Source: Nitrospirota bacterium | Lineage (GTDB): Bacteria; Nitrospirota; Nitrospiria; Nitrospirales; Nitrospiraceae | NCBI GenBank assembly: GCA_030684575.1 | Contig: JAUXVD010000021.1 | Coordinates: 185,108-249,107 of the forward strand | DNA: 64,000 nucleotides | Direction: 5' to 3' | In this document: piece after piece, positions 11,701 through 18,693 of the stretch | Layout: every line of letters starts with the position of its first letter | How positions within the stretch are numbered: the first letter of the stretch is position 1 | Translations under genes and position numbers: made by a program | The notes under the pieces: model-generated | What the model was told of the DNA's origin: nothing | What the model saw: only the letters and a program-made list of their open reading frames with translations | The model's database searches: none

Positions 11701-11949
11701 CGTTCCGGCCGACTTGCCGGTCGGTCCCGTTCCGCGCAGGCCCCGTTGCACGGCTGCCACCGGATCTTCCCACAAACGCGCACGGACCAACTGTTCACCG
11801 GTCGTCGGGTTCATCTCCAGCCCCGTACCGACCGGCCGCGAGCTGCGCAGAGGCTCTTTCACCAGCAACACCCCGGCAATGGCCAGCACGAGCGTGAGGG
11901 CTCCCGCCACCGCTAGTTTCGAATCGCCACGCCCTTTAGCCATACACAA
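8713..11949 (-). CDS. Large orphan membrane protein (1078 aa)
   Basis: I do not recognise this protein. Residues about 12-30 form an N-terminal membrane anchor. A hydrophilic region of about 630 residues follows, probably extracytoplasmic, containing a possible ligand-binding segment around DPYDALLIIKALRP and IFFTVDLDARHLHSSE. Seven further hydrophobic helices lie near residues 668-690, 700-718, 750-767, 840, 883, 963 and 990. A short C-terminal tail remains. The large soluble domain has alternating strands and helices like a Rossmann or periplasmic-binding fold, but this is only an impression. It heads an apparent operon with the two alpha/beta hydrolases. A role in sensing or envelope lipid handling is speculation. 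Confidence 0.6.
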   Translation of the reverse strand: MCMAKGRGDSKLAVAGALTLVLAIAGVLLVKEPLRSSRPVGTGLEMNPTTGEQLVRARLWEDPVAAVQRGLRGTGPTGKSAGTESTLSQRLGALRQTIAERTRNGQRITVLLVTTSGGPYVEGTESRIRDRYAIGTALGVGCYVPEDEGHLSFVEWEPQGAAPALPYEWYRLRKTRVCGEEASRASAVLVVWLPEEAINRGFLATLTSLSQALVCQEAKQKHDCLLTDDKRQLVRLNPAVQQAVTFKIMGPRSSSEFRSFLQEAGDLYGEPHEGIGVWPNVDGAIELYSPWTSAMKGLLAYGLKTEGGQGTACKTYEVCEQEFHRRLALANVRLVYDVGSDDQLFGALVEELERRQVRLGWDAVILIGEWDSFYGRTLPIEFRAAACAKVATFPEADLRQIQVPVDIKKWCQTLSQAIDLQIQRPADYESLTLNVFRYSYLGGLDGEVPGEEKGKIARADKTVLKDDQRDRPEGTSQLDYVRALVARIYEEGEGARAIGILGTDPYDALLIIKALRPSFPHAIFFTVDLDARHLHSSEYKSTRNMVIASPFGLQLEGGFQRDVPPFRSSYQTSAYLAALQAVQFVACAPAGHQPSTTAPCTTGYHVDLTPDDRIYDAGSHPRIFEVSRGGAVDISPVDREGIRTIHPLRQDLAHTDELGALKQGVGFDNTAVAAALVVALLVAMVIAWSNERLWLWVVRHPRLLTATALVAVASFSAFVAFGGAEALLANHDEGEPFSWTAGVSVWPSEFLRLFVVLLCLVMLGKGLRDLDKNSDAISEDFLFQDESGRCRLSPRTFWTNLQRVYHPAATRTATTVDQAWSWYREAGIPSQRVLRTILLFLVYLSVMWPLQHWVLSEEMIHPCRGRLSCGIDWIMALSSAGFVVLLNLAVFDAVMLCRRWIGWVTASTGGWSDQVQEEYLREYGLGQTQKAEFEKLKYLAVVDLIAQRTAVVNRMIRYPFIALLVMIAARNDYFDIWNYPLLLILSWSLNVVLALMGAYLLYQSASKAKAAMLAGLSRQMVQALGSGKDHDVRVKQIQYVIDEVEENEQGAFVPLYQQPVIESSLYGIVALLQYLYMK

Positions 11950-12008
11950 GTCCGTTGTCTGTGATGCGCTGCGTGAAAGAGCAGCCTATACAATTTCGCG
12001 AGACGGTC

Positions 12009-13697
12009 CTACGAACTACAACTCACCGAGAGATGTTTGCCCCAATTGGGAGGCGCCGCCGCGTAGGCCTCCATGCCAGGCTGATCATGATAGGGATTCT
12101 GCAACAGGATGAGCAGCCGGTCGATTTCAGAAAAGTCCTTCTGCTGCGCCTTCTCGATAGCGGTCTGGGCCAGATAGTTGCGGAGTATGTACTTGGGATT
12201 GACGCGGTGCATCCGGACGAGACGATCCTCGTCCCGACTCCCCTCTTCACGCAACCGGTCCTTGTACCGACTCGCCCATTGGTCGAAGGCGGCTCGATCC
12301 AGAAAGAAGTCACGAAGCGGCTCGTTCAACGAGGCGACTCCGCTCTGAAAGGAACCCAGCGTTCGAAACACGTTTGTGTAATCGACATGGTGCAGGTGCA
12401 TGAGGGCCAGGAGGTCCTGGATCAACGAGGCATCCTCTTCCTTCGTCTCGATGAGCCCGAACTTGGCTCGCATCAGCTCCATGTAGCGGCCTTCGCAGAG
12501 AGGAGTATACCGATCCAGCGACGCTTTCAGGTCTTCCTTCTCCGCCAACGGGAGGAGCGCCTGCGCCAGACAACTCAGATTCCAGAGCCCGATATAGGGC
12601 TGTTGATTGAAGGCGTAGCGGCCGTTGTGGTCGGAATGGTTGCAGATGAAACCGGGGTCGTAGTCGTCGAGAAAGCCGAAGGGGCCATAGTCGAGCGTGA
12701 GACCCAGGATCGACATGTTGTCCGTATTCATGACCCCATGCGCCCAACCGACGGCCTGCCATTGCGCGATCAGCCTCGCCGTGCGCTCCACCAGTTCGGC
12801 AAAGAAACGGGCATACTTGTCGGTCGCCGCCGCGAGATGCGGATAATGCGTCGCGATCACATAGTCGGCCAGCAGCCTGAGCTGTTCATGTTGCTTTCGA
12901 TAGTAGAGGATCTCGAACGAGCCGAATCGCACATGCGAAGGCGCCATACGAAGGACGATCGCGCCGGTCTCGACCTGTTCACGGTAGACCTTGTGGTCGC
13001 TGCCCACGATGCACAGCGCCCTCGTCGTGGGAATCCCCAAGCCATGCATCGCTTCGCTGCAGAGATATTCGCGGATGGTGGATCGCAACACGGCGCGCCC
13101 GTCGCCGTCGCGTGAAAAGGGCGTGGGGCCTGCGCCTTTGAGCTGCAAGTCCCATCGTTCACCTCGCCCGTTCTGAACCTCGCCCAGAAGAATGGCGCGC
13201 CCGTCGCCGAGCTGCGGCACATAGACTCCGAATTGATGGCCGGAATAGAGCATCGCTAACGGTTCCATCCCCGGAACCAGCATGCTCCCGCCAAACACGC
13301 CGGCAAATTCAGGCCGCTTCGCTTGCTCCGGGTCGAGATCGATCAACTCAGCCGCCGCTCGATTAAAACTGATGAGGTACGGCGGTTCCGAAAACGGCGT
13401 GGGGTTCAGCTTGGCGTAAAATGCCTCGGGCAGGCGGGCATAGGTATTATCGAACGACAATGTTTCCAACTGGTGTCTGATCATGGGTGGAGCATGGCAG
13501 GACTCGCTCGATATTTTCAAGCGAGGATAGGTCTCATCCAACAGAGAGGCGAATTGCTCGGAGTCGACGTCGAAGATCGACGCCTCGCCGGGATCGGTCT
13601 GTGTCAGGAGAGTGGAATCGACTCGCGAATCGGAGCCGGTGATAAATGGCGCGCGAGGAGCCTGGTTTTCAGACAGCCTGGTGACGAGTTGTTCCAT
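12009..13697 (-). CDS. selO: Protein adenylyltransferase SelO (YdiU)
   Basis: A pseudokinase-fold AMPylase with the family landmarks SGHQFGVYVPQLGDGRA, LKGAGPTPFSRDGDGRAVLRS, HGVMNTDNMSILGLTLDYGPFGFLD and CNHSDHNGRYAF. It ends SVSCSS: a cysteine stands where eukaryotic SelO carries selenocysteine before two serines. The family core begins near residue 71 (MIRHQLETLSFDNTY; ATG at 13487). The longer start at 13697 is kept because it has an AGGGG site and follows the upstream gene by 12 bp, which gives an unexplained 70-residue N-terminal extension. SelO transfers AMP to redox proteins during oxidative stress. Confidence 0.9.
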   Translation of the reverse strand: MEQLVTRLSENQAPRAPFITGSDSRVDSTLLTQTDPGEASIFDVDSEQFASLLDETYPRLKISSESCHAPPMIRHQLETLSFDNTYARLPEAFYAKLNPTPFSEPPYLISFNRAAAELIDLDPEQAKRPEFAGVFGGSMLVPGMEPLAMLYSGHQFGVYVPQLGDGRAILLGEVQNGRGERWDLQLKGAGPTPFSRDGDGRAVLRSTIREYLCSEAMHGLGIPTTRALCIVGSDHKVYREQVETGAIVLRMAPSHVRFGSFEILYYRKQHEQLRLLADYVIATHYPHLAAATDKYARFFAELVERTARLIAQWQAVGWAHGVMNTDNMSILGLTLDYGPFGFLDDYDPGFICNHSDHNGRYAFNQQPYIGLWNLSCLAQALLPLAEKEDLKASLDRYTPLCEGRYMELMRAKFGLIETKEEDASLIQDLLALMHLHHVDYTNVFRTLGSFQSGVASLNEPLRDFFLDRAAFDQWASRYKDRLREEGSRDEDRLVRMHRVNPKYILRNYLAQTAIEKAQQKDFSEIDRLLILLQNPYHDQPGMEAYAAAPPNWGKHLSVSCSS

Positions 13698-13709
13698 CGT
13701 GCGGAACCC

Positions 13710-14054
13710 CTATCGATGGCCGTTCTGGACCTCGCGATCCACCGTAAACACAAAGACCCGTTCACTCAGCTGCACGTCGATGTCGGTAAAGAGCGCGAGT
13801 GTGTTGGCGCCGATGATCTCGCTCACTTGCTCACAGAGTTTGTCGCGGCCCTGCGCGACTAAATTCTCCCGCAATCGCCTCACCATATCGATGCCTTCCA
13901 CCGTCTTGGCCAACTGCCGTTCGGCCGGCGTCAGCACCCCCTTGAGCCGGACCACGACCAGATCCCGCACGATGAATGCGCGCACCTCATCGGGGCCGCG
14001 TCCCATGAACTCCTGCTCGAACTGGATAACGGCGTTGCGAATCGCGTTTTCCAC
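13710..14054 (-). CDS. DUF2294 protein (copy 2)
   Basis: A 114-residue protein starting MENAIRNAVIQFEQEFMGRGP, a DUF2294 (COG5609) protein. It is a close paralogue of the gene just upstream: both share FEQEFMGRGP, VRDLV, VRLKGVLTPAERQLAKT, LFTDID/IFTDID and VFVFTVDR. It is 46 bp downstream of that paralogue and 12 bp upstream of selO, so the three probably form one transcript. The family has no established biochemical function; small soluble oligomeric proteins are likely. Confidence 0.8.
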   Translation of the reverse strand: MENAIRNAVIQFEQEFMGRGPDEVRAFIVRDLVVVRLKGVLTPAERQLAKTVEGIDMVRRLRENLVAQGRDKLCEQVSEIIGANTLALFTDIDVQLSERVFVFTVDREVQNGHR

Positions 14055-14100
14055 GTCATGCCCTCTTCTGATTCACGCTAGGGTCGCCCCTCGACGGTAT

Positions 14101-14472
14101 TTACCGGCCGAGATGTTCCAAGTCCCGATCCACCGTGAACACGAAGACTTTCTCGCCGAGCTGGGCATCGATATCGGTAAAGATGGCCAGCACCTTGGCC
14201 CCCACTATTTTGCCCACCTGTTCGAGGAGCTGATCGCGGCCCTGGGCAATGAGGGCCTGTCGGATTCGTTTGACCATCTCCACGCCTTCGGCGGTCTTGG
14301 CCAATTGTCGCTCAGCCGGTGTCAGGACGCCTTTGAGTCGAACGGCGACGAGATCCCTCACGACGAACGCCTTCACTTCCTCCGGACCCCGCCCCATAAA
14401 CTCTTGTTCAAATTTGATAATCGCCGTGCGAATCGCCGATTCGATTTCGCCTTTGGTCAGTCCTCTGTTCAT
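14101..14472 (-). CDS. DUF2294 protein (copy 1)
   Basis: A 123-residue DUF2294 protein, starting MNRGLTKGEIESAIRTAIIK. It is the first gene of the apparent DUF2294-DUF2294-selO unit and the upstream paralogue of the 13710-14054 gene, with an N-terminal extension of about nine residues. Conserved blocks FMGRGPEEVKAFVVRDLVAV and GAKVLAIFTDID match the family. The tandem duplicates are diverged enough to be an old duplication. No function is established. Confidence 0.8.
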   Translation of the reverse strand: MNRGLTKGEIESAIRTAIIKFEQEFMGRGPEEVKAFVVRDLVAVRLKGVLTPAERQLAKTAEGVEMVKRIRQALIAQGRDQLLEQVGKIVGAKVLAIFTDIDAQLGEKVFVFTVDRDLEHLGR

Positions 14473-14748
14473 CGCACGCCCCTTCCAACCAGATCCTAGA
14501 TTGTAGCAGCCAAGTATAGAAGTCCCCCTTCAAAGGTCACAAGGGTAAAGCTGCGCCTCGTTGAGCCAACAGACATGATGCGTGGGTTCGAAGGCCTAAG
14601 CCGCTCAAGGAACATACCCGACAGCTTCACTTCTCCGAAACAGATCCTTGACATAGTGATTCGGTCTTCACTTCATCTGATGGCCTGCCCTGTCCGCCTC
14701 GCTCACAAAACAGGCAGGAAAAACAGACTCGGCCGGTCAGCGCCGCCC

Positions 14749-14777
14749 TTGTCTTCCGGAACCTGTTTGTCTAAAAT
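14749..14777 (+). promoter_or_regulatory. Sigma-70 type promoter
   Basis: TTGTCT and TAAAAT are separated by 17 bp, 34 bp upstream of the ATG of the 89-residue gene. The rest of the 14473-14748 gap shows only a second weak TTGACA (near 14650) without a good partner. Confidence 0.5.
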
Positions 14778-14810
14778 GAGCCCCCTCACGCCGGTGAAGA
14801 GGAGTATAGG

Positions 14811-15080
14811 ATGAAGGGTTTACGGTTCGAGCGTATCGGGACAAATCGTTACTATAATGTGGTGTTCCACATGGGGAGCAGCTACGTCCCCGTCAGTGAC
14901 GAGACCGTGGAAGAGCTCAAGGCCCAGAGCCTCCTCCCCGTTGAACGGTTCCTCGACATCTTGGTCGACCGCGTGGGCTACTCCTCCTACCTCAAACATC
15001 AAATCCGCGCAGAGCTCAAATCGTCCGGCGATCCGGTGACGCAGATTACGGTTCTTCAAGGCGCCATCCGCGAATTGTAA
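14811..15080 (+). CDS. Conserved-looking hypothetical protein (89 aa)
   Basis: An 89-residue soluble protein starting MKGLRFERIGTNRYYNVVFH. It has an N-terminal beta-rich part and an amphipathic helical C-terminal half (LLPVERFLDILVDRVGYSSYL). No family is recognised. The ATG has a GAGGAG site 6 nt upstream and a TTGTCT-17-TAAAAT promoter. It is a single-gene unit followed at once by repeat element A. Codon use looks like its neighbours. Confidence 0.6.
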   Translation: MKGLRFERIGTNRYYNVVFHMGSSYVPVSDETVEELKAQSLLPVERFLDILVDRVGYSSYLKHQIRAELKSSGDPVTQITVLQGAIREL

Positions 15081-15082
15081 TC

Positions 15083-15201
15083 GGTTGCTGAAACAGGCGC
15101 CCAACTTCGTTCTCGTCTCGAAAAATCCTCAACGTACCCCTGAGGGTACGTCTCCGGTATTTTCTCGCCTGCGGCCTCGTTGACCACCTGTTTGAGCAAC
15201 C
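15083..15201. repeat. Dispersed inverted-repeat element, copy A
   Basis: About 119 bp bounded by GGTTGCTGAAACAGG and its imperfect inverse CCTGTTTGAGCAACC. The centre has the perfect palindrome ACGTACCC-CTGA-GGGTACGT, followed by GCCTGCGGCCTCGTTGA. It shares the central CCTCAACGTACCC and the CTGCGGCC blocks with copies B, D and F but has diverged ends. It begins two bases after the stop codon of the upstream gene. It is too short to code for protein; a miniature transposable or REP-type element is likely. Confidence 0.75.
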
Positions 15202-15312
15202 GCACACTAACCGATAGTTCTTTGCGGCCTTGTTGGTGGAAATTTTGAGCCGCCGAACAAATCTCCGAAAGAGACGCCCGCCTTAGCTCAGATAGAGGCA
15301 GACCAACCAGAC

Positions 15313-15558
15313 TTATTTCGGATTATTGATGTAGGTGTAGCCTAGCCGTTGCATGCAGTTCTTTTCGATGATCGGTCCCTTGAAGGGCTCATCGCTCTTG
15401 TTGCGTTGTGAGTCCAAATAGGCGGTTTTCTCGCAATGGGCAAAATCGTCCTGGGTTTCCAGATCCGTTCGCCCGGCCTGCTCCCAATGGCCCGAAGGGG
15501 CCGTGGCACAACCTGACAACATTCCAATCAGCATCGCGACATACATTGTCTTCATCAT
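15313..15558 (-). CDS. Small lipoprotein
   Basis: An 81-residue protein. The signal peptide MMKTMYVAMLIGMLSGCATAP ends in the lipobox LSGC (Cys17). The mature part is about 65 hydrophilic residues with two more cysteines (HCEKTAY, EKNCMQRLGY), which could form a disulfide. It ends YTYINNPK. This looks like the common small outer-membrane lipoproteins with a C-terminal cysteine-methionine-glycine-tyrosine pattern. Function is unknown. Confidence 0.7.
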   Translation of the reverse strand: MMKTMYVAMLIGMLSGCATAPSGHWEQAGRTDLETQDDFAHCEKTAYLDSQRNKSDEPFKGPIIEKNCMQRLGYTYINNPK

Positions 15559-15617
15559 GCCTCCTCTTGTTGCGTTGTTATGACCAATGGGAGCCTCTGG
15601 GAATCATGCGCACTACT

Positions 15618-15636
15618 CTATCCCCACTAGGGATAG
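15618..15636. promoter_or_regulatory. Perfect inverted repeat in a divergent gap
   Basis: CTATCCC and GGGATAG flank a 5 bp spacer, between the divergent lipoprotein (15313-15558) and esterase (15722-16672) genes. Its place between two divergent starts suits a shared operator, but no regulator is known. Confidence 0.3.
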
Positions 15637-15721
15637 GGCGCAACTCCCGGCACCTGCATACCTTGATGCCAAGATGCGAACAGGGCATGATACGCGCCGG
15701 TGAGTGAACCGGGAGCTGACG

Positions 15722-16672
15722 ATGAAACATCCTCTATTTTTGGTGTTGTTGCTGGTGGGATTGCTGGGGCCGTTCACCTCGGCATTCGGCGGCCCGCTTC
15801 GTGACCGGATCGAGGAACGACTTGAAAGCCGGCGCGCGGCTGCACAGGCCGAGGATACCAGAGAGCTAGACCTTGGCGAGCAATCGGCGACCGGCATGCG
15901 CCTCCCGGCTGACGCGCGGATCGAGCGCGACCTGCCCTATGGCACCGATCCGCAACAACGTCTGGATCTGTATATTCCCGCCCAGGCCAAGGCTGCGCCG
16001 ATCATCTTCATGGTGCATGGCGGTGCCTGGATGATCGGCGACAAAGCAACGTCTGGCTTCGTCTCGAACAAGGTCGCGCATTGGCTGCCCAAGGGCTACA
16101 TCCTCGTATCGTCGAACTACCGCATGTCCAAACGGCCCAACCCCCTCGAACAGGCTGACGACATCGCCCAAGCCCTGGCCTTCGTGCAGACCAAGGCCCC
16201 CTCCTGGGGAGGCGACCCAGCCAGGGTATTGTTATTGGGACATTCCGCCGGAGCGCATCTGGTCTCCCTGCTGGCTGCAGACCCTCGCATCGTGACCAGT
16301 AAAGGCGGCATACCCTGGCTCGGCACCATCGCACTCGACAGTGCCGCCTTCGACCTCGTCGAGCTCATGCAGCGAAAGCATCATGGATTTTATGATCGTG
16401 TGTTCGGCAAGGATAAAGCGTTTTGGACTGAGACATCACCCTACCACCGGCTGACTGTGGCCCCTGCGCCGATGTTGCTGGTCTGCTCGACCAAACGCAG
16501 CGATGCCTGTCCGCCAGCTCAAACATTTGCATCCAAAGCGACCGAACTAGGCGGGAAGATCACCGTGCTGCCGGTGGATATGAAACACGGCGAGCTGAAT
16601 AAAGAGCTGGGTCTGCCCAGCGACTACACCAGAACTATCGAAAGTTTCATGCGTACACTCGACCTACCTTGA
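15722..16672 (+). CDS. Secreted alpha/beta hydrolase (esterase/lipase)
   Basis: A 316-residue exported esterase of the BD-FAE/carboxylesterase type. It has a Sec signal peptide (MKHPLFLVLLLVGLLGPFTSA), the oxyanion motif HGGAW, the nucleophile elbow GHSAGAH and a C-terminal histidine in DMKHGELN. A DLPYGTDPQQRLDLY segment before HGGAW is typical of the family. The start at 15722 was chosen because GGGAG lies 7 nt upstream and the signal peptide begins there; an upstream GTG at 15704 is less likely. Probably periplasmic; substrate unknown. Confidence 0.8.
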   Translation: MKHPLFLVLLLVGLLGPFTSAFGGPLRDRIEERLESRRAAAQAEDTRELDLGEQSATGMRLPADARIERDLPYGTDPQQRLDLYIPAQAKAAPIIFMVHGGAWMIGDKATSGFVSNKVAHWLPKGYILVSSNYRMSKRPNPLEQADDIAQALAFVQTKAPSWGGDPARVLLLGHSAGAHLVSLLAADPRIVTSKGGIPWLGTIALDSAAFDLVELMQRKHHGFYDRVFGKDKAFWTETSPYHRLTVAPAPMLLVCSTKRSDACPPAQTFASKATELGGKITVLPVDMKHGELNKELGLPSDYTRTIESFMRTLDLP

Positions 16673-16734
16673 TCAGCTGCCGAAAATTCACCATTCCCAC
16701 CCTCCCAACCCCAGCGCGCCAAGACGCACTACTT

Positions 16735-17439
16735 CTATACCTCACTACCTTTACCCCTATTGCACTCATCGCAGAGTGTTCGGAGATTGTCGAGCAGTGT
16801 CTTGCCGCCCTGAAAAAACGGATTTATGTGGTCGATGTGCAATGAAATACCGACATGAGTAGCAGGACTTCGCCCACACAGAACACATTTATACCTGTCT
16901 CGGGTTAGAACACGATACCGAAGTTTCATCGGTATGTTTCGTTTTTCTTCGACTTGAATCTCGGACATGACTTTGGGCTTATGGGGTCTGTCTGCCTGTG
17001 TTTCTGACTCAGGTTTCATCCCTTCATTCTGGCGCGACACATTTTCGATGAATGCAGCGCAAGCATTAACCCAACCATTGAATCTTGTTTTATACGTCGT
17101 GTATGAATGTTTGGCCTCAACATTCTCCCACTCATCCTTGGATGGGCGATGTCCAAGTAGCCGCCAGACTCGGCCCAATTCTTCGAAGAGCTGCTCATTT
17201 GAAATTTGGGAACGGTCTTTCTTTATTTTCTTTAGGTTGAGACCAGCTGCATCAAGCGCCGCTTGCCACGCTCCAAAACGAGATATAACTACGCTGCCTT
17301 TACATTCGGTTGCCTTTTCATCGAACTCTCGCCGAGAAAAATGTCTATTGCCGTAAAGGTTGGCAACCCGACGTAGCTCGGTGATGATTTTCTCCGTCGG
17401 GTATTGATTGGCTCGGGGCCTTTCAAGCGTGTATCGCAT
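16735..17439 (-). CDS. HNH endonuclease-like protein with homing-associated repeats
   Basis: A 234-residue protein from the ATG at 17439. Two repeats resembling the homing-endonuclease-associated HNH_repeat occupy roughly residues 12-110 (ELRRVANLYGNRHFSRREFD and ELGRVWRLLGHRPSKDEW). The C-terminus is an HNH nuclease: CVLCG near 181, LHIDHI near 196, DNLRTLCDECNRGKG. The four cysteines form the usual zinc site. The frame also runs 28 codons further upstream into repeat B, but that part is repeat DNA, so it was excluded. No intron or intein is evident around it, so it looks free-standing. Confidence 0.75.
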   Translation of the reverse strand: MRYTLERPRANQYPTEKIITELRRVANLYGNRHFSRREFDEKATECKGSVVISRFGAWQAALDAAGLNLKKIKKDRSQISNEQLFEELGRVWRLLGHRPSKDEWENVEAKHSYTTYKTRFNGWVNACAAFIENVSRQNEGMKPESETQADRPHKPKVMSEIQVEEKRNIPMKLRYRVLTRDRYKCVLCGRSPATHVGISLHIDHINPFFQGGKTLLDNLRTLCDECNRGKGSEV

Positions 17440-17510
17440 TTCTCTTGTAGGCACAAAGGGCCTGAAGCTCCTTCTTCGACTGCGAGCATGGGGAAATGCT
17501 GCTCGGTCCC

Positions 17511-17636
17511 GCAGGCTGCTCAAAAAGGCCGTTCAGCAAGGCCGCAGCGAGTGAAGACCGGAGGCGTACCCATTAGGGTACGTTGAGGATCTGAACGACG
17601 CGAGAACGATGCTGACGGACTTTTTCAGCAGCCTGC
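17511..17636. repeat. Dispersed inverted-repeat element, copy B
   Basis: About 126 bp with terminal inverted repeats GCAGGCTGCTCAAAAAGG and, inverted, GCAGGCTGCTGAAAAAG. The centre is GTACCC-ATTA-GGGTAC followed by GTTGAGGATCTGAACG, the same core as copy A in the opposite orientation. It fills the gap between the HNH gene and the TPR gene, ending two bases before the TPR stop codon. Confidence 0.85.
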
Positions 17637-17638
17637 TG

Positions 17639-18676
17639 CTAGTCGGCCATTTGGCCTTCCTGGAACAGCTGATTGAGAATCGCGTTTTTTCGTTCGGGAT
17701 CTTTGTAGAATTTGAGCGCCTTGGCGAAATTGTCCAGCGCGCTCTCGCGCTTGCCCTTTTGGGAATAATATTCGGCGATGCCGTGGTAGGCCCGGGGGTC
17801 TTGGTCGTTGGCCTTGAGGGCGCGATTGAAGGCTTCGTAGGCGGCCTGCATATGTTGTCTGCCCAGCGCCATCCAGCCGATTGCCGCATGGGCCGGACCG
17901 AAGTTCGGATCGGCGACGAGGGCCGCGTCGTATTCTTTGAGTGCCAGATCCAGACGGCCCTTCGTTTCGTAATGGTTGCCCAGCGCGAAATGCACGGCTG
18001 CGTCATTGGGGTTCAGACGCAAGGCTTCTTTGTAGGACTGCAAGGCCGGCTCAAACTTGCCCTGCTCGGCGAGCGCGCAGGCGAGGTTGGCATGGGCCAC
18101 CGCGTCGTTGGGATGGAGCTTGATCACTTCGCGATATTGAGGGATCGCCATCTCCAACCGGCCCTGTTCTTGATAGGCCACGCCCAGGTTGGTGCGCGCC
18201 GGCACATAGGAAGGATCCAGCCGCACGGCTTCGCGATATTCTTTGATAGCCATTTCGAGGTGGTCGGCCCGCTCATGAATCTGCGCGACAAAATAATGGG
18301 GATAGGCGGACTGTGGCGCGAGCTTGATCGATTCCTTATACGACGCGATCGACTGTTCGGATTGGCCTGACTGGGCCAGAAACAAACCCATCACGAGATG
18401 GGCGTTGGCCTGTTCCGACTGGCGCGCGACAAATCCTTCGATCCAGGCTTTGACCAGGGCGATGTCTTCCGGTTCTTGTAGGCATTTCTGGTGCGTTTCC
18501 CAGGCTTCGGCAAACTCCCCACGCAATAAATAGATCACGTTCAAGGCGAAATGGGGTCGCGGATCGCGCGTTGTGGCGGTGGCGGAATGGCGGGCCCAGG
18601 CCAATGCGGCGGACAGGGCCTGATCCCATTGGCCTTCGAGCAGGGTCGTTTCACATGATGTTTGGTAGTCGGTCAT
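17639..18676 (-). CDS. Tetratricopeptide repeat protein
   Basis: A 345-residue protein made almost wholly of TPR units. At least six consecutive repeats follow the pattern W..LG..Y...G....A...Y..A....P (for example YKESIKLAPQSAYPHYFVAQ, YREAVRLDPSYVPARTNLGV, YKEALRLNPNDAAVHFALGN). There is no signal peptide, so it is probably cytoplasmic and mediates protein-protein contacts. It starts 17 bp after the ThyX-like gene and probably shares its transcript. Its stop codon sits against repeat B. Confidence 0.9.
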   Translation of the reverse strand: MTDYQTSCETTLLEGQWDQALSAALAWARHSATATTRDPRPHFALNVIYLLRGEFAEAWETHQKCLQEPEDIALVKAWIEGFVARQSEQANAHLVMGLFLAQSGQSEQSIASYKESIKLAPQSAYPHYFVAQIHERADHLEMAIKEYREAVRLDPSYVPARTNLGVAYQEQGRLEMAIPQYREVIKLHPNDAVAHANLACALAEQGKFEPALQSYKEALRLNPNDAAVHFALGNHYETKGRLDLALKEYDAALVADPNFGPAHAAIGWMALGRQHMQAAYEAFNRALKANDQDPRAYHGIAEYYSQKGKRESALDNFAKALKFYKDPERKNAILNQLFQEGQMAD

Positions 18677-18693
18677 CAGGGTGATCGTCTGCC

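Noticed and set aside
15276..15305. tRNA-like fragment CCTTAGCTCAGATAGAGG
   Set aside because: It resembles a D-arm, but no anticodon or T-arm follows, so a tRNA gene is not supported.
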